The notes: a model not told the origin generated them from the letters alone. Positions 25,363-34,069 are shown, counted from the first letter of the stretch. The stretch: 64,000 bases of DNA from Alcaligenaceae bacterium SAGV5 (GCA_009360345.1 SPDP01000001.1:1178001-1242000), one strand, 5' to 3'. Made by a program: numbers and translations.

Positions 25363-25398
25363 GGTACGGGGGGACTCTTTTTATCTGTTTCCAGTGAG

Positions 25399-25710
25399 TC
25401 AGGCAGGGTGAACGGCCTGGACGACAAGGCGCACGCCCAGTGCCTTGCACACTTTGGCTATGGTATCGAAACGCGGGCTGGCGTCAGCACGCAGGGCTTT
25501 GTAAAGGGATTCCCGGCCAATGCCGGCGGCCTCGGCGATTTGTGCCATGCCACGCGCGCGCGCCGCGACACCCAGCGCCTGTGCAAGTTCGCCGGCGTCG
25601 CCGTCCTCGATCACTTGCGTAAGATAGGCAGCGATGTCCTCGTCGTCGCGCAGGTAGCGAGCGGGGTCGAAGGTAGGCAGTTCGGAAACCTGAATCGTCT
25701 TCTTGCTCAT
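25399..25710 (-). CDS. Type II antitoxin, HigA/Xre-like addiction module antidote
   Basis: The 103-residue protein begins MSKKTIQVSELPTFDPARYL and ends with a helix-turn-helix region (MAQIAEAAGIGRESLYKAL, then PRFDTIAKVCKALGVRL), the pattern of the 'probable addiction module antidote' group. It should neutralise the toxin encoded immediately upstream and repress their common promoter. Its start overlaps the toxin stop by 4 bases. Toxin-first order is typical of higBA-like modules. Confidence 0.85.
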   Translation of the reverse strand: MSKKTIQVSELPTFDPARYLRDDEDIAAYLTQVIEDGDAGELAQALGVAARARGMAQIAEAAGIGRESLYKALRADASPRFDTIAKVCKALGVRLVVQAVHPA

Positions 25711-26021
25711 GACTGGTTTTCCTCGTTGTTTCTTAGGGCGCGCGCCAACTCCTTGGCGCGTTTGATGTCGCGGCTTTGCGTGGCCTTGGAGCCTCCGCCC
25801 AGCATGACGATCAGCACGTCGCCCTGCTCGATGTAGTACATGCGCCAGCCGGGGCCGAAGAACTCGCGCATTTCGTTCACCCCTTCGCCAACCGGCTCAA
25901 CGTCGCCCAGCAGGCCCCGCGCAGCTTTCTCAAGCCTGCGGATGAGGCGGGCGCGAGTGGCTGGGTCCTTCAGGTTGTCGAACCAGGCGTCGAACTCCGG
26001 CAGGGGCTTAATCGTGTACAT
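25707..26021 (-). CDS. Type II toxin, RelE/ParE superfamily (HigB-like killer protein)
   Basis: The 104-residue protein has the compact RelE/ParE layout: PLPEFDAWFDNLKDP, ARLIRRLEKAARG, EGVNEMREFFGPGWRMYYIE and VLIVMLGGGSKATQSRDIKRA, matching the 'probable addiction module killer protein' group. Members are mostly mRNA interferases acting at the ribosome. Together with the antitoxin it forms a small module between xthA and the azurin operon, and by eye it looks less GC-rich than its neighbours, which fits acquisition by transfer. The palindrome just upstream of its start is the likely operator. Confidence 0.87.
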   Translation of the reverse strand: MYTIKPLPEFDAWFDNLKDPATRARLIRRLEKAARGLLGDVEPVGEGVNEMREFFGPGWRMYYIEQGDVLIVMLGGGSKATQSRDIKRAKELARALRNNEENQS

Positions 26022-26029
26022 GGGGTATT

Positions 26030-26045
26030 GTATTCGATCGAATAC
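26030..26045 (-). promoter_or_regulatory. Palindromic operator/promoter of the toxin-antitoxin module
   Basis: GTATTCGATCGAATAC is a perfect 16-base palindrome 9 bases ahead of the toxin start. Read on the reverse strand, its edge forms ATACAAT, a good -10 hexamer. Antitoxin binding here would block the module's own promoter. Confidence 0.6.
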
Positions 26046-26107
26046 TTCCCATCAAGAGCGAGGTTTCCGGTCCGTTGCTGACGGAGTTTCCGACTGCGCT
26101 TCGTGGC

Positions 26108-26563
26108 TTATTTCGTCACCGTCACCGTTCCCTTCATCAGCGCCGCATGCCCCGGGAACGAGCAGAAGAACGCGTAGTTTTCCCCCGCCTTGAGCTTGCC
26201 CGTGTCGAAGGTGACGGAGTCGGTTTCGCCGCCGCCTATCACCTTGGTGTGCGCGATCACGCGCGGATCGTCCGGCTTGAGGTAGTTCTTGTCCAGCCCC
26301 GCGGAAATGCCGTCGGCCGCGATGCCCTGCACGTCCGCGGCTTTGCTCAGCACCCAGTTGTGGCCCATGACGTTCTTGGCGAGCTTGCCGGGGTGCGTGA
26401 GCTTGACCGTGAACTGCTTGCAGCTTTGCGGAACGTCGATGCTGGTCTTGTCGAATTTCATGGCATCGTTGCCCGCGATCTCCACGTTGCAGGTCGCGGC
26501 GAAGGCGGGGCTGGCCAGGGTGGCGGCCAGCAGCAGCGCCGGGGTGGTATGCAGGATCTTCAT
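26108..26563 (-). CDS. azu: Azurin (type 1 blue copper protein)
   Basis: Azurin is a periplasmic one-electron carrier linked to denitrification and nitrite/NO metabolism. The 151-residue precursor has a signal peptide ([20 protein letters not shown], cut near AFA). The mature part carries the type 1 copper ligands: His in VMGHNWVLS, and Cys, His and Met in [14 protein letters not shown]. The start at 26563 is preferred over an upstream in-frame one (26626) because it puts the signal peptide at the N-terminus. Azurin lies 11 bases downstream of nnrS on the same strand and is almost certainly co-transcribed with it. Confidence 0.95.
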   Translation of the reverse strand: MKILHTTPALLLAATLASPAFAATCNVEIAGNDAMKFDKTSIDVPQSCKQFTVKLTHPGKLAKNVMGHNWVLSKAADVQGIAADGISAGLDKNYLKPDDPRVIAHTKVIGGGETDSVTFDTGKLKAGENYAFFCSFPGHAALMKGTVTVTK

Positions 26564-26574
26564 CAGGTTCTCCT

Positions 26575-27771
26575 TCAGGAATGTCGGTCGAAACGAGGAC
26601 GGATCAGCAGCGGGAAGAAGCGCCACAGGTACAGCGCGAACCCCAGGGTCCAGGCCGCCGCCGATGCGTGCAGGGCGCCCATGGTCCAGGGCGTGGGCAG
26701 CAGCGCGGCCAGGCGCAGCGCCGCCGCCGCGATCACCAGCGCGTAGGCGGCCACGATGCTACGGTCGGTGCGCAGCGGCCGCCCTAGGTGGCCCAGCGCC
26801 GTGCGCGTCACCATGCCGATGATCAGCACGGCAAAGCCCGCCGCGCCAATGACGTGCGCCGGCCAGGCCTGGCGCGCGATCCAGCCCGCCGCGTGCGCCG
26901 CGGCTACCAGCAAGCCCGTGCCCAGCGCGGCGTAGCCCACGTACAGGATCCACAGCAGTGGCACGCGCCGGACCGCCCAGGGGCGCCACGTCAGCAGTTG
27001 CCAGCAGGTCAGCGCGCCCGTGGCGGCAAGCGCCAGGCCCGCCCACGGCATCCAGCCGGCCAGCAGGAACGCGATCGCCAGCACGCCGGCGCCGAGTTGC
27101 CACTGGCCGCTGCGGGTGTGCATGGGGATGTCCAGGCCGGGCACGGCGCGCATCGCGAAGAAGGGGATCACGCGCCGCGCCACCAGCAGCGCGATCACCG
27201 CCATGCACAGCAGTCCGAGATTGAAGCGCGCCAGCAGCAGGGCGTAGTCGCCTTGCAGGACCGTATGGAGATAAAGGACGTTCGCGATGCCCAGGCCGAG
27301 GACGAGTACCGGCACTCCGTAGTTGCGCCGGCTGCGCGCCGGGTAGATGGACCGTCCCAGGGCCACGGCGGCACCGGCGAAGAACAGCGTCTCGCTGCAC
27401 GCGGCCAGCCAGAATCCGGTGCGGTCCGGCACCAGATAGCCGGCCCGTGCCAGCAGCCAGAGCATCGTCATCGCGCCCAGGGCCTTGCCCCGCAGCGGAT
27501 TGATGCCGGTCCAGTTGGCGCCGGCGGTGAATAGAAAGCCCACCGCGATGGTGGCGATGAAGCCCCATAGCATTTCATGGGCATGCCAGGCGACGCCGCC
27601 GAGCGGTCCGGTCAGCGCCCGCGGCGCATATACCCAGAGCAGGACGGAGACAGCGGCCCACAGGCAGCCCGCCAGGTACAGGGGCCGGAAACCCAGTTCC
27701 AGGAACGCGTGCCATTGTGGCGGCGGTGGGGCGGCGGGCACGGGTTCTTCGACTTTCAGCAGCATGGGCAT
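26575..27771 (-). CDS. nnrS: NnrS family membrane protein (nitric oxide stress response)
   Basis: The 398-residue protein has about twelve hydrophobic segments and the NnrS start [17 protein letters not shown], with the conserved [21 protein letters not shown] and [13 protein letters not shown] regions. NnrS proteins are heme- and copper-containing inner membrane proteins that protect against nitrosative stress by limiting formation of iron-nitrosyl complexes. Two features tie it to NO here: an NsrR-like operator 36 bases upstream of the ATG, and the azurin gene directly downstream in the same operon. Confidence 0.92.
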   Translation of the reverse strand: MPMLLKVEEPVPAAPPPPQWHAFLELGFRPLYLAGCLWAAVSVLLWVYAPRALTGPLGGVAWHAHEMLWGFIATIAVGFLFTAGANWTGINPLRGKALGAMTMLWLLARAGYLVPDRTGFWLAACSETLFFAGAAVALGRSIYPARSRRNYGVPVLVLGLGIANVLYLHTVLQGDYALLLARFNLGLLCMAVIALLVARRVIPFFAMRAVPGLDIPMHTRSGQWQLGAGVLAIAFLLAGWMPWAGLALAATGALTCWQLLTWRPWAVRRVPLLWILYVGYAALGTGLLVAAAHAAGWIARQAWPAHVIGAAGFAVLIIGMVTRTALGHLGRPLRTDRSIVAAYALVIAAAALRLAALLPTPWTMGALHASAAAWTLGFALYLWRFFPLLIRPRFDRHS

Positions 27772-27806
27772 GGGCCGGCTCCGTGAGGACGTGCATGTCT
27801 GGCTTT

Positions 27807-27829
27807 AAGGTATATATTAAATGAATCTT
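27807..27829 (-). promoter_or_regulatory. NsrR-like operator upstream of nnrS-azurin
   Basis: The 23-base site reads AAGGTATAT at one end and AAATGAATCTT at the other and agrees with the NsrR consensus (AAGATGYATTT-N-AAATRCATCTT) at about 18 of 22 positions. NsrR is an NO-sensing iron-sulfur repressor, so loss of binding would turn on nnrS and azurin. No NsrR gene is in this window. Confidence 0.65.
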
Positions 27830-27869
27830 TATGGGGGAATTCCAATACCGCTGACGGCGCCGGGGATTT

Positions 27870-28904
27870 TCAACGGCGATCTGGTGAGCGAAGGCGGGCC
27901 GAGGAAGCGGGAACGGGGCTGGTCCACGTCCGGTGGTGCCAGTCGGAGGGCAGCAGGCCGAAGCGCAGCCGGAACAACTTGCTGAAGGCCGATTGGTCCG
28001 CGAAGCCGCAGCGCCACGACAGCGAGCCGACGTGCAGCCTGGGGCTGCGCTCGATCAAGGCCTTGGCGCGTTGCAGGCGGATTTCGCGCAGCATGCCCAT
28101 CACGGTTTCCCCCCGGGATGCGAAAGCCGCGTAAAGACGGGTGCGCGAGCAGCCGGCGCCGCGGGCGATCGCCGCGGCGTCCAGGTCGTGGCGGTGGGCT
28201 TCGCGCTCCATGAAGCGCAGCGCCGCGGCATGGCGGCCCGCGTTCAGGTCGTCTTCCAGATCGGACAGGCCCGCGCGCGATCCCTGGCGTCCGTAGTTGC
28301 GCAGCATCAGCAGCGCGAGCGAGCGCGTTCCTTCCAGGAGGCTGGCGTATTCCACGTCGTCCAGTTTCTGGGGTTGGCGTGCCAGCAGGGCCAGATGGTT
28401 CAACTGGCTGGCCAGGGCGGGGGCCAGCGTGCAGTGTTCCAGTGGAATGGGCGCGTTGCCCGGTTCGCGCCCCAGCGCCGCGCGGACCTCGCCGCGCGGC
28501 AGGGCCAGGAAGACCTCGCGCGATCCCTGGCTCCAGCGGTAGTTCCCGATGCGCCACGGATCGTACAGGCCCATGGTGCCCGGGCCGACGCGCTGGAGTT
28601 CGCCCGGGGCGGCGTCGCGCACCAGCTCGCCCGACTGGATCAGCGTGACCACCACCATGTCGGGCGCGTGGGCCAGGCGGCGGGAGGCGGCGCGCATTTC
28701 ATAGGCCGACGAGCGCATGGTGCCGAAGATGCAGGCACTGTTGCGCAGCGTGAGCAGTTCCGCATCCAGTTCGACCCCGGGCGGCGGGGGCAGCATTTCC
28801 ACCCACTGGTGCGCGCGCTCGCGCCAGGCATCGAAACGCAGCGCCGGTTCCACATCGTGGGAAGACAGATGCTCCGCTACGCAAGGGGGTGGGGAGGTCG
28901 GCAT
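27870..28904 (-). CDS. AraC family transcriptional regulator (AraC-binding-like N-terminus)
   Basis: The 344-residue protein has an N-terminal cupin-like AraC-binding domain (segments VVVTLIQSGELVRDA and GLYDPWRIGNYRW, as in FeaR-type regulators). A C-terminal AraC DNA-binding domain with two helix-turn-helices follows (DAAAIARGAGCSRTRLYAAF and LSWRCGFADQSAFSKLFR). I chose the ATG at 28904 (MPTSPPPCVAEHL); the frame is open to 28997, but that extension looks non-coding. It diverges from the large lipoprotein gene, so it may regulate that gene or itself; no effector can be inferred. Confidence 0.85.
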   Translation of the reverse strand: MPTSPPPCVAEHLSSHDVEPALRFDAWRERAHQWVEMLPPPPGVELDAELLTLRNSACIFGTMRSSAYEMRAASRRLAHAPDMVVVTLIQSGELVRDAAPGELQRVGPGTMGLYDPWRIGNYRWSQGSREVFLALPRGEVRAALGREPGNAPIPLEHCTLAPALASQLNHLALLARQPQKLDDVEYASLLEGTRSLALLMLRNYGRQGSRAGLSDLEDDLNAGRHAAALRFMEREAHRHDLDAAAIARGAGCSRTRLYAAFASRGETVMGMLREIRLQRAKALIERSPRLHVGSLSWRCGFADQSAFSKLFRLRFGLLPSDWHHRTWTSPVPASSARLRSPDRR

Positions 28905-29110
28905 GACACAAAATGATACACCCGTCGCGCGTTTTGCCACACCCGGGACGAATTCCCGGTATTCGGGACGCTTGACCCAAACATGCCTTACCCGCAAGAG
29001 AGGCCTTTCTCTAACATTTGTTCATCCTTTCCATGCGATTAACGCGGTGCCGTGAATATCCGGACGCCGGGTCGTCCGCGAGACATGGCCGATTTCTCAG
29101 GAGCGGCAGT

Positions 29111-31141
29111 ATGAAAACGAAAACAAGACGATTTCTCATGTCGGCGCTGGCATTGGCCTCGGGTGCGATGCTGGCCGGCTGCGGGGGGGACGGCGCCAAG
29201 AGCGAAGCCGGCTCCGGCGGCGCCTACTCGTCCCGCATCTATATGCTGGTGGCCGGGTCGGGGCAACTGTCGGCCGGCGCGGGTGGGGCGGTCCGGACCC
29301 TGACCTTGAAGAACGTCGAGCCCGACGTGCTGTGGTATGCCGGTGGCCAGGGCGTGGAGGTGGGAAAGTCCGCGGCCAAGGAGTACGCGGGCAACATCTG
29401 GCGGGACGCCTATGACGGTATCGATCCCAACGCGACGGTCCAGTTCCAGTTGTCGGGGGGAGGTGGGCTGGAAGGCGTGTATGTGGTGCTTTCCAGACCT
29501 GCCTACGATGAAAAGACCCGGACCATGACTTTCCAGGCGCAGTTGCAGAATGACACCCTGGACCAGGATGTCGATGCCGCCCTGGATTTCGACAATGTCA
29601 CCGTCAGGGTGCTCAACAATCTGGTGGATGACAAAGAGGTGGCGGAATACACGCAATACGCCTCGAAGGCGGCCTTGCAGCCCACGGCCACGGCCGGCCA
29701 GTACAAGGTGGTGCTGAGCCAGGCGGGCGAGGACATGTTCCTGGTGGACAATGCGCCGGGCACGTATTCCGAGGCCCGGCCGGTTTCCTATTTCCTGCCG
29801 CAGTGGTCCTACGCCTACGGCGAGACGGCGCCGGCAGCCACCTTGTTCGGCACCACGGCCAAGGGGGATCCCAAGCTGTACGCCATGACGCTGTCCAATC
29901 CCGCCTATGACGCCGATACCGACGAGATCAGCTACACGGCGACGCTGCGGGGTTCGAACGCGGGCGCGCCGGAAGCCCTGGGCGATGCCGTGCTGAGCGT
30001 CGCCGCGGGCCGCTTCACGCGCTTTCCCATCCCCGGCAAGGGCACCGCCTACCAGGCCTTCGGGCAAGGCTACAACCCGTCCACGGCGAACACCAGCTAC
30101 ATCTATTTCGGCAGCGACATCGCCCGCAAGCAGGCCGGATCGTTGTGGGGCAAGCAGTCCTATCTGTCGCAAAGCTGCGGAACCGACTGCCGCAACGACC
30201 TGAAGACGATCAAGGACATGGGCATCAACCTGATCCGGCTGTACGACTGGGATACCCGCAACGACCACAGCCAGTTCCTGGACTATGCGAACAGCCTGAA
30301 CATCAAGGTCGTCGTGCCGCTCAGCAACTGGATCTCGACGCAGGGCGATCCGCTCTGGAACACGGCGCTGGCCGCGTATTTCTCGAACCGGAACTTCGGC
30401 AACAAGGCCGGGACCGACTGGCATCCCGCGATCGCCGGGGTGATCATTTCCAACGAGCTGGATGCCGAAGGCTATCCCGGCAACTACAACACGGCCATCG
30501 GCCTGGTCGCGCGCTTCATCGAAGAGGCCGACAAGCGCAAGTTCAGCAAGAGTGTGCCGGTGGGCATGCCGATCACCTTCGTGCCGCGCGGCGAGCCCTA
30601 TCTGTCCGGCAAGAACATGCCGGGCTGGAACCAGTTCAACCGCCTGCTGACCGACTCGCGGACCGCGAAATACAAGGACCGCCTCATGCTGGCCCCGCAG
30701 ACCTACAACGACGAGACCTATCTGCTCAAGAACGCGGAAAGCACGGGCCAGGGCTGGATTCCCGCCACCTACAAGCAGTTCGGCGTTCCCATCCTGTTCA
30801 CGGAAATCGGCTATAGCCGGGCGAAACCCGACTACACCCCGAACTACGTCAACCGGCAGTTGAAAGGTGTGCTGGACTACCAGAAGAGCAATCCGGGCCA
30901 GATACTCGGCATCGCCCACTTCCAGTTCGACGACAAGGTCTGGAAGCAGACCGAGCACGATACCGACACCGAAGGGGCGTTCGGGGCGTTCCACCACGGC
31001 GACATCGTCAAGCAGATCCAGACCGTGAAGGCCGACTACGACTTCTACGATGACCAGGCCAAGACCAACTATGGCGTGCTGACCATCGATCAACTGGTCA
31101 AGACCAGCCTGCATGACGCGGTGGTCGACGCCTACAAGTAG
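29111..31141 (+). CDS. Large lipoprotein with C-terminal TIM-barrel glycoside hydrolase-like domain
   Basis: The 676-residue product has a lipoprotein signal (LASGAMLAGC, lipid-modified Cys24). Residues 25 to about 300 form an unrecognised beta-rich region. From about residue 306 a TIM-barrel-like domain follows: DLKTIKDMGINLIRLYDWD, then Glu449 in VIISNELDAEGYPG and Glu565 in PILFTEIGYSRAKPDY. Paired glutamates after strands 4 and 7 are the acid/base and nucleophile of clan GH-A enzymes. The IRLYDWD segment recalls beta-1,3-glucanases and glucanosyltransferases of the GH17/GH72 kind. It may act on a surface or extracellular glucan. I chose the ATG at 29111 because it gives a proper signal sequence. 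Confidence 0.7.
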   Translation: MKTKTRRFLMSALALASGAMLAGCGGDGAKSEAGSGGAYSSRIYMLVAGSGQLSAGAGGAVRTLTLKNVEPDVLWYAGGQGVEVGKSAAKEYAGNIWRDAYDGIDPNATVQFQLSGGGGLEGVYVVLSRPAYDEKTRTMTFQAQLQNDTLDQDVDAALDFDNVTVRVLNNLVDDKEVAEYTQYASKAALQPTATAGQYKVVLSQAGEDMFLVDNAPGTYSEARPVSYFLPQWSYAYGETAPAATLFGTTAKGDPKLYAMTLSNPAYDADTDEISYTATLRGSNAGAPEALGDAVLSVAAGRFTRFPIPGKGTAYQAFGQGYNPSTANTSYIYFGSDIARKQAGSLWGKQSYLSQSCGTDCRNDLKTIKDMGINLIRLYDWDTRNDHSQFLDYANSLNIKVVVPLSNWISTQGDPLWNTALAAYFSNRNFGNKAGTDWHPAIAGVIISNELDAEGYPGNYNTAIGLVARFIEEADKRKFSKSVPVGMPITFVPRGEPYLSGKNMPGWNQFNRLLTDSRTAKYKDRLMLAPQTYNDETYLLKNAESTGQGWIPATYKQFGVPILFTEIGYSRAKPDYTPNYVNRQLKGVLDYQKSNPGQILGIAHFQFDDKVWKQTEHDTDTEGAFGAFHHGDIVKQIQTVKADYDFYDDQAKTNYGVLTIDQLVKTSLHDAVVDAYK

Positions 31142-31274
31142 GATCGGGCGCAGGGCCGGCCGGCGGCGCCGCATCATGCGGTCGCCGCCGGACTGGCGTA
31201 TAAAGACAGGTGCGAAGCAAGGCAACGCGCTCGGCCTGGAAACTGGAGCGCCCACAGGTTCAGTCGGTGCGATC

Positions 31275-31628
31275 ATGGCCCTCAGACACGCAAGTCCCCT
31301 GGAAGCGATCGACCTGCATGCCAGCGACGAACAGCGGGGAACCCATGCCAGCAGCAGCCTGCTCCGCACGGACGGCCTGCAGCTCATGCAACTGGTGCTC
31401 CCCGCCGGGCACGAACTGCCGCAGCACCATGTGCCCGGCGAATTGACCATCCAGTGCCTGGCCGGCGAAGCCGTCGTCACCACGCCGCATGGCACCTGCG
31501 GACTGCGTTCCGGCCAACTGGTCGCGCTGCTCGGCCAGGAGCCGCACGCGGTGCGGGCGCTGGCCGACACGACGCTGCTGGTCACGCTGGTTCGCAAGCC
31601 GGGCGATGCCGGCCCCGGCGCTGCCTGA
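31275..31628 (+). CDS. Small cupin-domain protein
   Basis: The 117-residue protein has a single cupin fold: LQLMQLVLPAGHELPQHHVP with the metal-binding His cluster, GELTIQCLAGEAVV, and a second motif GQLVALLGQEPHAVRALADT. Single-domain cupins of this size bind a metal or small ligand and are often sensors or isomerases; I cannot name the function. It is followed after 20 bases by a small helical protein gene in the same direction, suggesting an operon with that gene and the glycosyltransferase. Confidence 0.75.
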   Translation: MALRHASPLEAIDLHASDEQRGTHASSSLLRTDGLQLMQLVLPAGHELPQHHVPGELTIQCLAGEAVVTTPHGTCGLRSGQLVALLGQEPHAVRALADTTLLVTLVRKPGDAGPGAA

Positions 31629-31648
31629 CCCGTCATCCTGGAGAAATC

Positions 31649-32140
31649 ATGCAGCCCGAATCCGATCGCGCATCGCCGGTGTGCTATGCCGAGCAGGCCG
31701 ATGCCGCCTACATGGGCCAGCTTCCGCGCGGGGAACTGCTGGCGGCGCTGGACGAACTGCTGGAGGCCGAGCGGGCGGGGGCCCGCGTGGCCGAGGAAAC
31801 CGTGGCGCAATTGCAGGACCCCGCCGAGCGCGCGCTGATGGAGGCCATCCGGCAGGACGAAGTGAAATGGTGCGGCGTGCTGATCGCCGCCATCAAGTCG
31901 CTGGACGCCAAGCCCGGTTCGCGCACGGGCGCCTTCCACGGCAAGGCCATGGCCATCGCCGACCTGCCCGCGCGGATGGCTTTCCTGAATCGCGGACAGG
32001 CCTGGGTGGTCAGGAAACTCGAAGTCCTGGTGCCCAAGGTCAAGGAGGCTGGCATCCAGGACGATCTGCTGGCGATGCTGGTCGCGCATCGCGAGAACAT
32101 CGATCGTGTCGAGATCCAACTGGCGGCGGGCAAGCCCTGA
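31649..32140 (+). CDS. Ferritin-like helical protein (DUF6306-like)
   Basis: The 163-residue protein is almost all helical, with Glu-rich segments ELLAALDELLEAERAGARVA and ALMEAIRQDEVKWCGVLIAA that resemble the ferritin-like or DUF2383/DUF6306 four-helix bundles. Glu and Asp spacing in these helices would allow a di-metal site, but I cannot confirm ligands. I chose the ATG at 31649 with a GGAG-like site upstream. Its stop codon TGA overlaps the apparent CTG start of the next gene. Function unknown. Confidence 0.6.
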   Translation: MQPESDRASPVCYAEQADAAYMGQLPRGELLAALDELLEAERAGARVAEETVAQLQDPAERALMEAIRQDEVKWCGVLIAAIKSLDAKPGSRTGAFHGKAMAIADLPARMAFLNRGQAWVVRKLEVLVPKVKEAGIQDDLLAMLVAHRENIDRVEIQLAAGKP

Positions 32141-33333
32141 AAATCGCCGTCTACGCCATCTGCCGCGACGAAGCCGGGTTCGCCGGACGCTTCATGGCGT
32201 CCTGCGCGGGCGCCGACGTGGTGGTGGTCGCGGACACCGGGTCGGCCGACGGCAGCATCGGACATCTGCAAGCGCTGGGGGCGGCCGTGCATCGCGTGTC
32301 CATCGAGCCCTGGCGCTTCGACGATGCCCGCAACGCCGCGCTGGCGCTGGTGCCTGGGGAGGTGGACGTGTGCGTGTCGCTGGACCTGGACGAGATCCTT
32401 TGCCCGGGGTGGCGGCCGGCCCTGGAAGCTGCCTGGGTGCCCGGCACCACGCGGGCGCACTACGACTTCGTGTCCGCTTTCCATGAGGATGGCAGGCCGG
32501 CGATACGTTTCCTGAACAACCGCATCCATGCCCGCCATGGCTACCGGTGGCGCCACGCCTGCCATGAAGGCATCTATCCCGATCGCATCGCCGAACAGGG
32601 CGTGCTCGCGCCCGGCGTGCGCGTGGAGCACCATCCCGACCGCGCCAGGCCGCGCGCCGCCTACCTGCCGCTGCTGGCCGCGGCGGCGGCCGAGGAACCC
32701 CACGATCCGCGCATGGCGCACTACCATGCGCGCGAATTGTTCCATGCCGGACGCTACGATGATGCCGCGCGCGAGTTCGAACGCTACCTGGCCCTGCCGG
32801 GCAACGCCTTCCGGCCCGAGCGGTCGGCCGGCATGCTGTACCTGGCCAAGTGCGAGATGGCGCGGGGGCGCGACGGCCTGGACTGGGCGCTGCGCGCCGC
32901 GGCCGAGTGTCCGGAGCGGCGCGAACCCTGGGTCACGCTGGCCGATATCCGGTACCGGCGCGGGGAGTGGGCCGAGTGCCGCGCGGCGGCGATCAGGGGG
33001 GTGTCGCTGTCCGGCGAACCCGACGGCTACATGAGCGACCCGGTGTGCCATGGTGCGCTGCCGCACGATCTCGCCGCTATCGCCAACTGGCAACTGGGGC
33101 GCGGCGGCGAGGCGCTGGCCCATGCCGAAGAGGCCTTGCGGATGGCCCCCGGCGACGAGCGGCTGCGCGACAACGTGGCCTGGATCCGCCAGGCCCTGCG
33201 GGCGAAGCGCGTCAGCGCCAGTACAGCCGGTCGGGATTGTCCGCCAGGACCGCCTGCCGCAACCCGGGAGTCGGCAGCCATTGCGCCAGATCGTCCAGCA
33301 ACTGGCGCGCGCCGATCTGACGATAGGGACTGA
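32137..33333 (+). CDS. Family 2-like glycosyltransferase with TPR-like C-terminus, apparent CTG start
   Basis: From 32137 the frame encodes LKIAVYAICRDEAGFAGRF, the first strand of a GT-A domain. It continues with VVVVADTGSADGS and the nucleotide-sugar motif VSLDLDEIL (DxD-like). Residues from about 190 contain helical repeats (AHYHARELFHAGRYDDAAREF, ALAHAEEALRMAPGDERL) like TPRs. No ATG, GTG or TTG lies at the domain start; the only candidate is CTG at 32137, overlapping the upstream stop as CTGA. The first ATG (32194) would delete the first strand. The last 122 bases overlap the convergent amidohydrolase gene. Product length is 398 residues; donor and acceptor are unknown. Confidence 0.72.
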   Translation: MKIAVYAICRDEAGFAGRFMASCAGADVVVVADTGSADGSIGHLQALGAAVHRVSIEPWRFDDARNAALALVPGEVDVCVSLDLDEILCPGWRPALEAAWVPGTTRAHYDFVSAFHEDGRPAIRFLNNRIHARHGYRWRHACHEGIYPDRIAEQGVLAPGVRVEHHPDRARPRAAYLPLLAAAAAEEPHDPRMAHYHARELFHAGRYDDAAREFERYLALPGNAFRPERSAGMLYLAKCEMARGRDGLDWALRAAAECPERREPWVTLADIRYRRGEWAECRAAAIRGVSLSGEPDGYMSDPVCHGALPHDLAAIANWQLGRGGEALAHAEEALRMAPGDERLRDNVAWIRQALRAKRVSASTAGRDCPPGPPAATRESAAIAPDRPATGARRSDDRD

Positions 33334-34069
33334 CCTCGTGCGCCGCCTTGCCGGCCGCGCGGGCGGTGTGCGGCCAGTCGCTGCCCCATAGCAGCGCGGA
33401 CGGGACCTCCTGGCACAGCGCCTGGGCCCACCGGGCGGCATCCTGCCGGTCCGCCAGCCGATAGGGCGCCGACAGTTTCAGATGGACGCATCCCGAGCGC
33501 AGCAGGCCGGTGATGGCCGCGGCGGCCTCGGGCGACCAGGGAGCCATGGCGAAGTGGTCCAGGACCACGGGGCAGGGTAGCGCGGCCAGCCGTGGCGCCA
33601 GCGCCGCGATCACCCCATGGGCGGCATAGAGCTGCACATGCCAGCCCAGGCCGGCCACCTGTGCGCCGACGGCGGCGAGCTCCTGTTCCGCTGCGCCGAT
33701 GTCCTGCAGGCCGGCGCTTTCCAGGTTGACGCGCACGCCGCGCACGCCGCCGTCGTGCAGCATCTGCAACTGCCGGGGCGTGAAACCCGCATCGATCACC
33801 GCGATGCCTCGCGCCCGCCCGCCCATCTCCGCCAGCGCGTCGAGCAGGCAGCGGTTGTCGGTGCCGTAGACGCTGGGCTGCACGATGACCACGCGCGTCA
33901 TGCCGGCCTGTTCGAGGTGGCGGCGCAACTGGGCGGCCGAGGCCGGACCAGGTGTGTAGTGGCGCTCCGCCACCATGGGATAGGCCGAGGCGTCGCCGAT
34001 CACATGGGTATGGCAATCGCACGCCAGGGCCGGCAGGTCGGCCTGGATGTCGGCTGCGGCCCGGGACAT
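33212..34069 (-). CDS. Amidohydrolase, 2-pyrone-4,6-dicarboxylate lactonase (LigI)-like
   Basis: The 285-residue product has the amidohydrolase start ACDCHTHVIGDASAYPMV (metal HxH motif). It also has RVVIVQPSVYGTDNRCLLDAL, RGIAVIDAGFTP, VVLDHFAMAPW and the C-terminal LLWGSDWPHTAR with the catalytic Asp, ending DNPDRLYW. Order and wording closely follow LigI, which hydrolyses the lactone PDC in protocatechuate 4,5-cleavage. It is the last gene of a leftward operon with an isopropylmalate-type dehydrogenase and two Bug receptors, so its substrate may be a related lactone or a decarboxylation substrate. The tail overlaps the glycosyltransferase gene by 122 bases. Confidence 0.85.
   Translation of the reverse strand: MSRAAADIQADLPALACDCHTHVIGDASAYPMVAERHYTPGPASAAQLRRHLEQAGMTRVVIVQPSVYGTDNRCLLDALAEMGGRARGIAVIDAGFTPRQLQMLHDGGVRGVRVNLESAGLQDIGAAEQELAAVGAQVAGLGWHVQLYAAHGVIAALAPRLAALPCPVVLDHFAMAPWSPEAAAAITGLLRSGCVHLKLSAPYRLADRQDAARWAQALCQEVPSALLWGSDWPHTARAAGKAAHEVSPYRQIGARQLLDDLAQWLPTPGLRQAVLADNPDRLYWR

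Noticed and set aside
29039-32119. Very long open frame on the reverse strand across the lipoprotein, cupin and ferritin-like genes
   Set aside because: It shows no domain motifs and mirrors rightward genes that have signal sequences, ribosome sites and catalytic motifs. GC-rich sequence has few stops on the opposite strand.
33212-33333. Frameshift or assembly error where the glycosyltransferase and LigI-like genes overlap by 122 bases
   Set aside because: Both frames are intact. The LigI-like C-terminus (DNPDRLYW) is conserved, while the glycosyltransferase tail is a low-complexity extension, so a natural convergent overlap is simpler.
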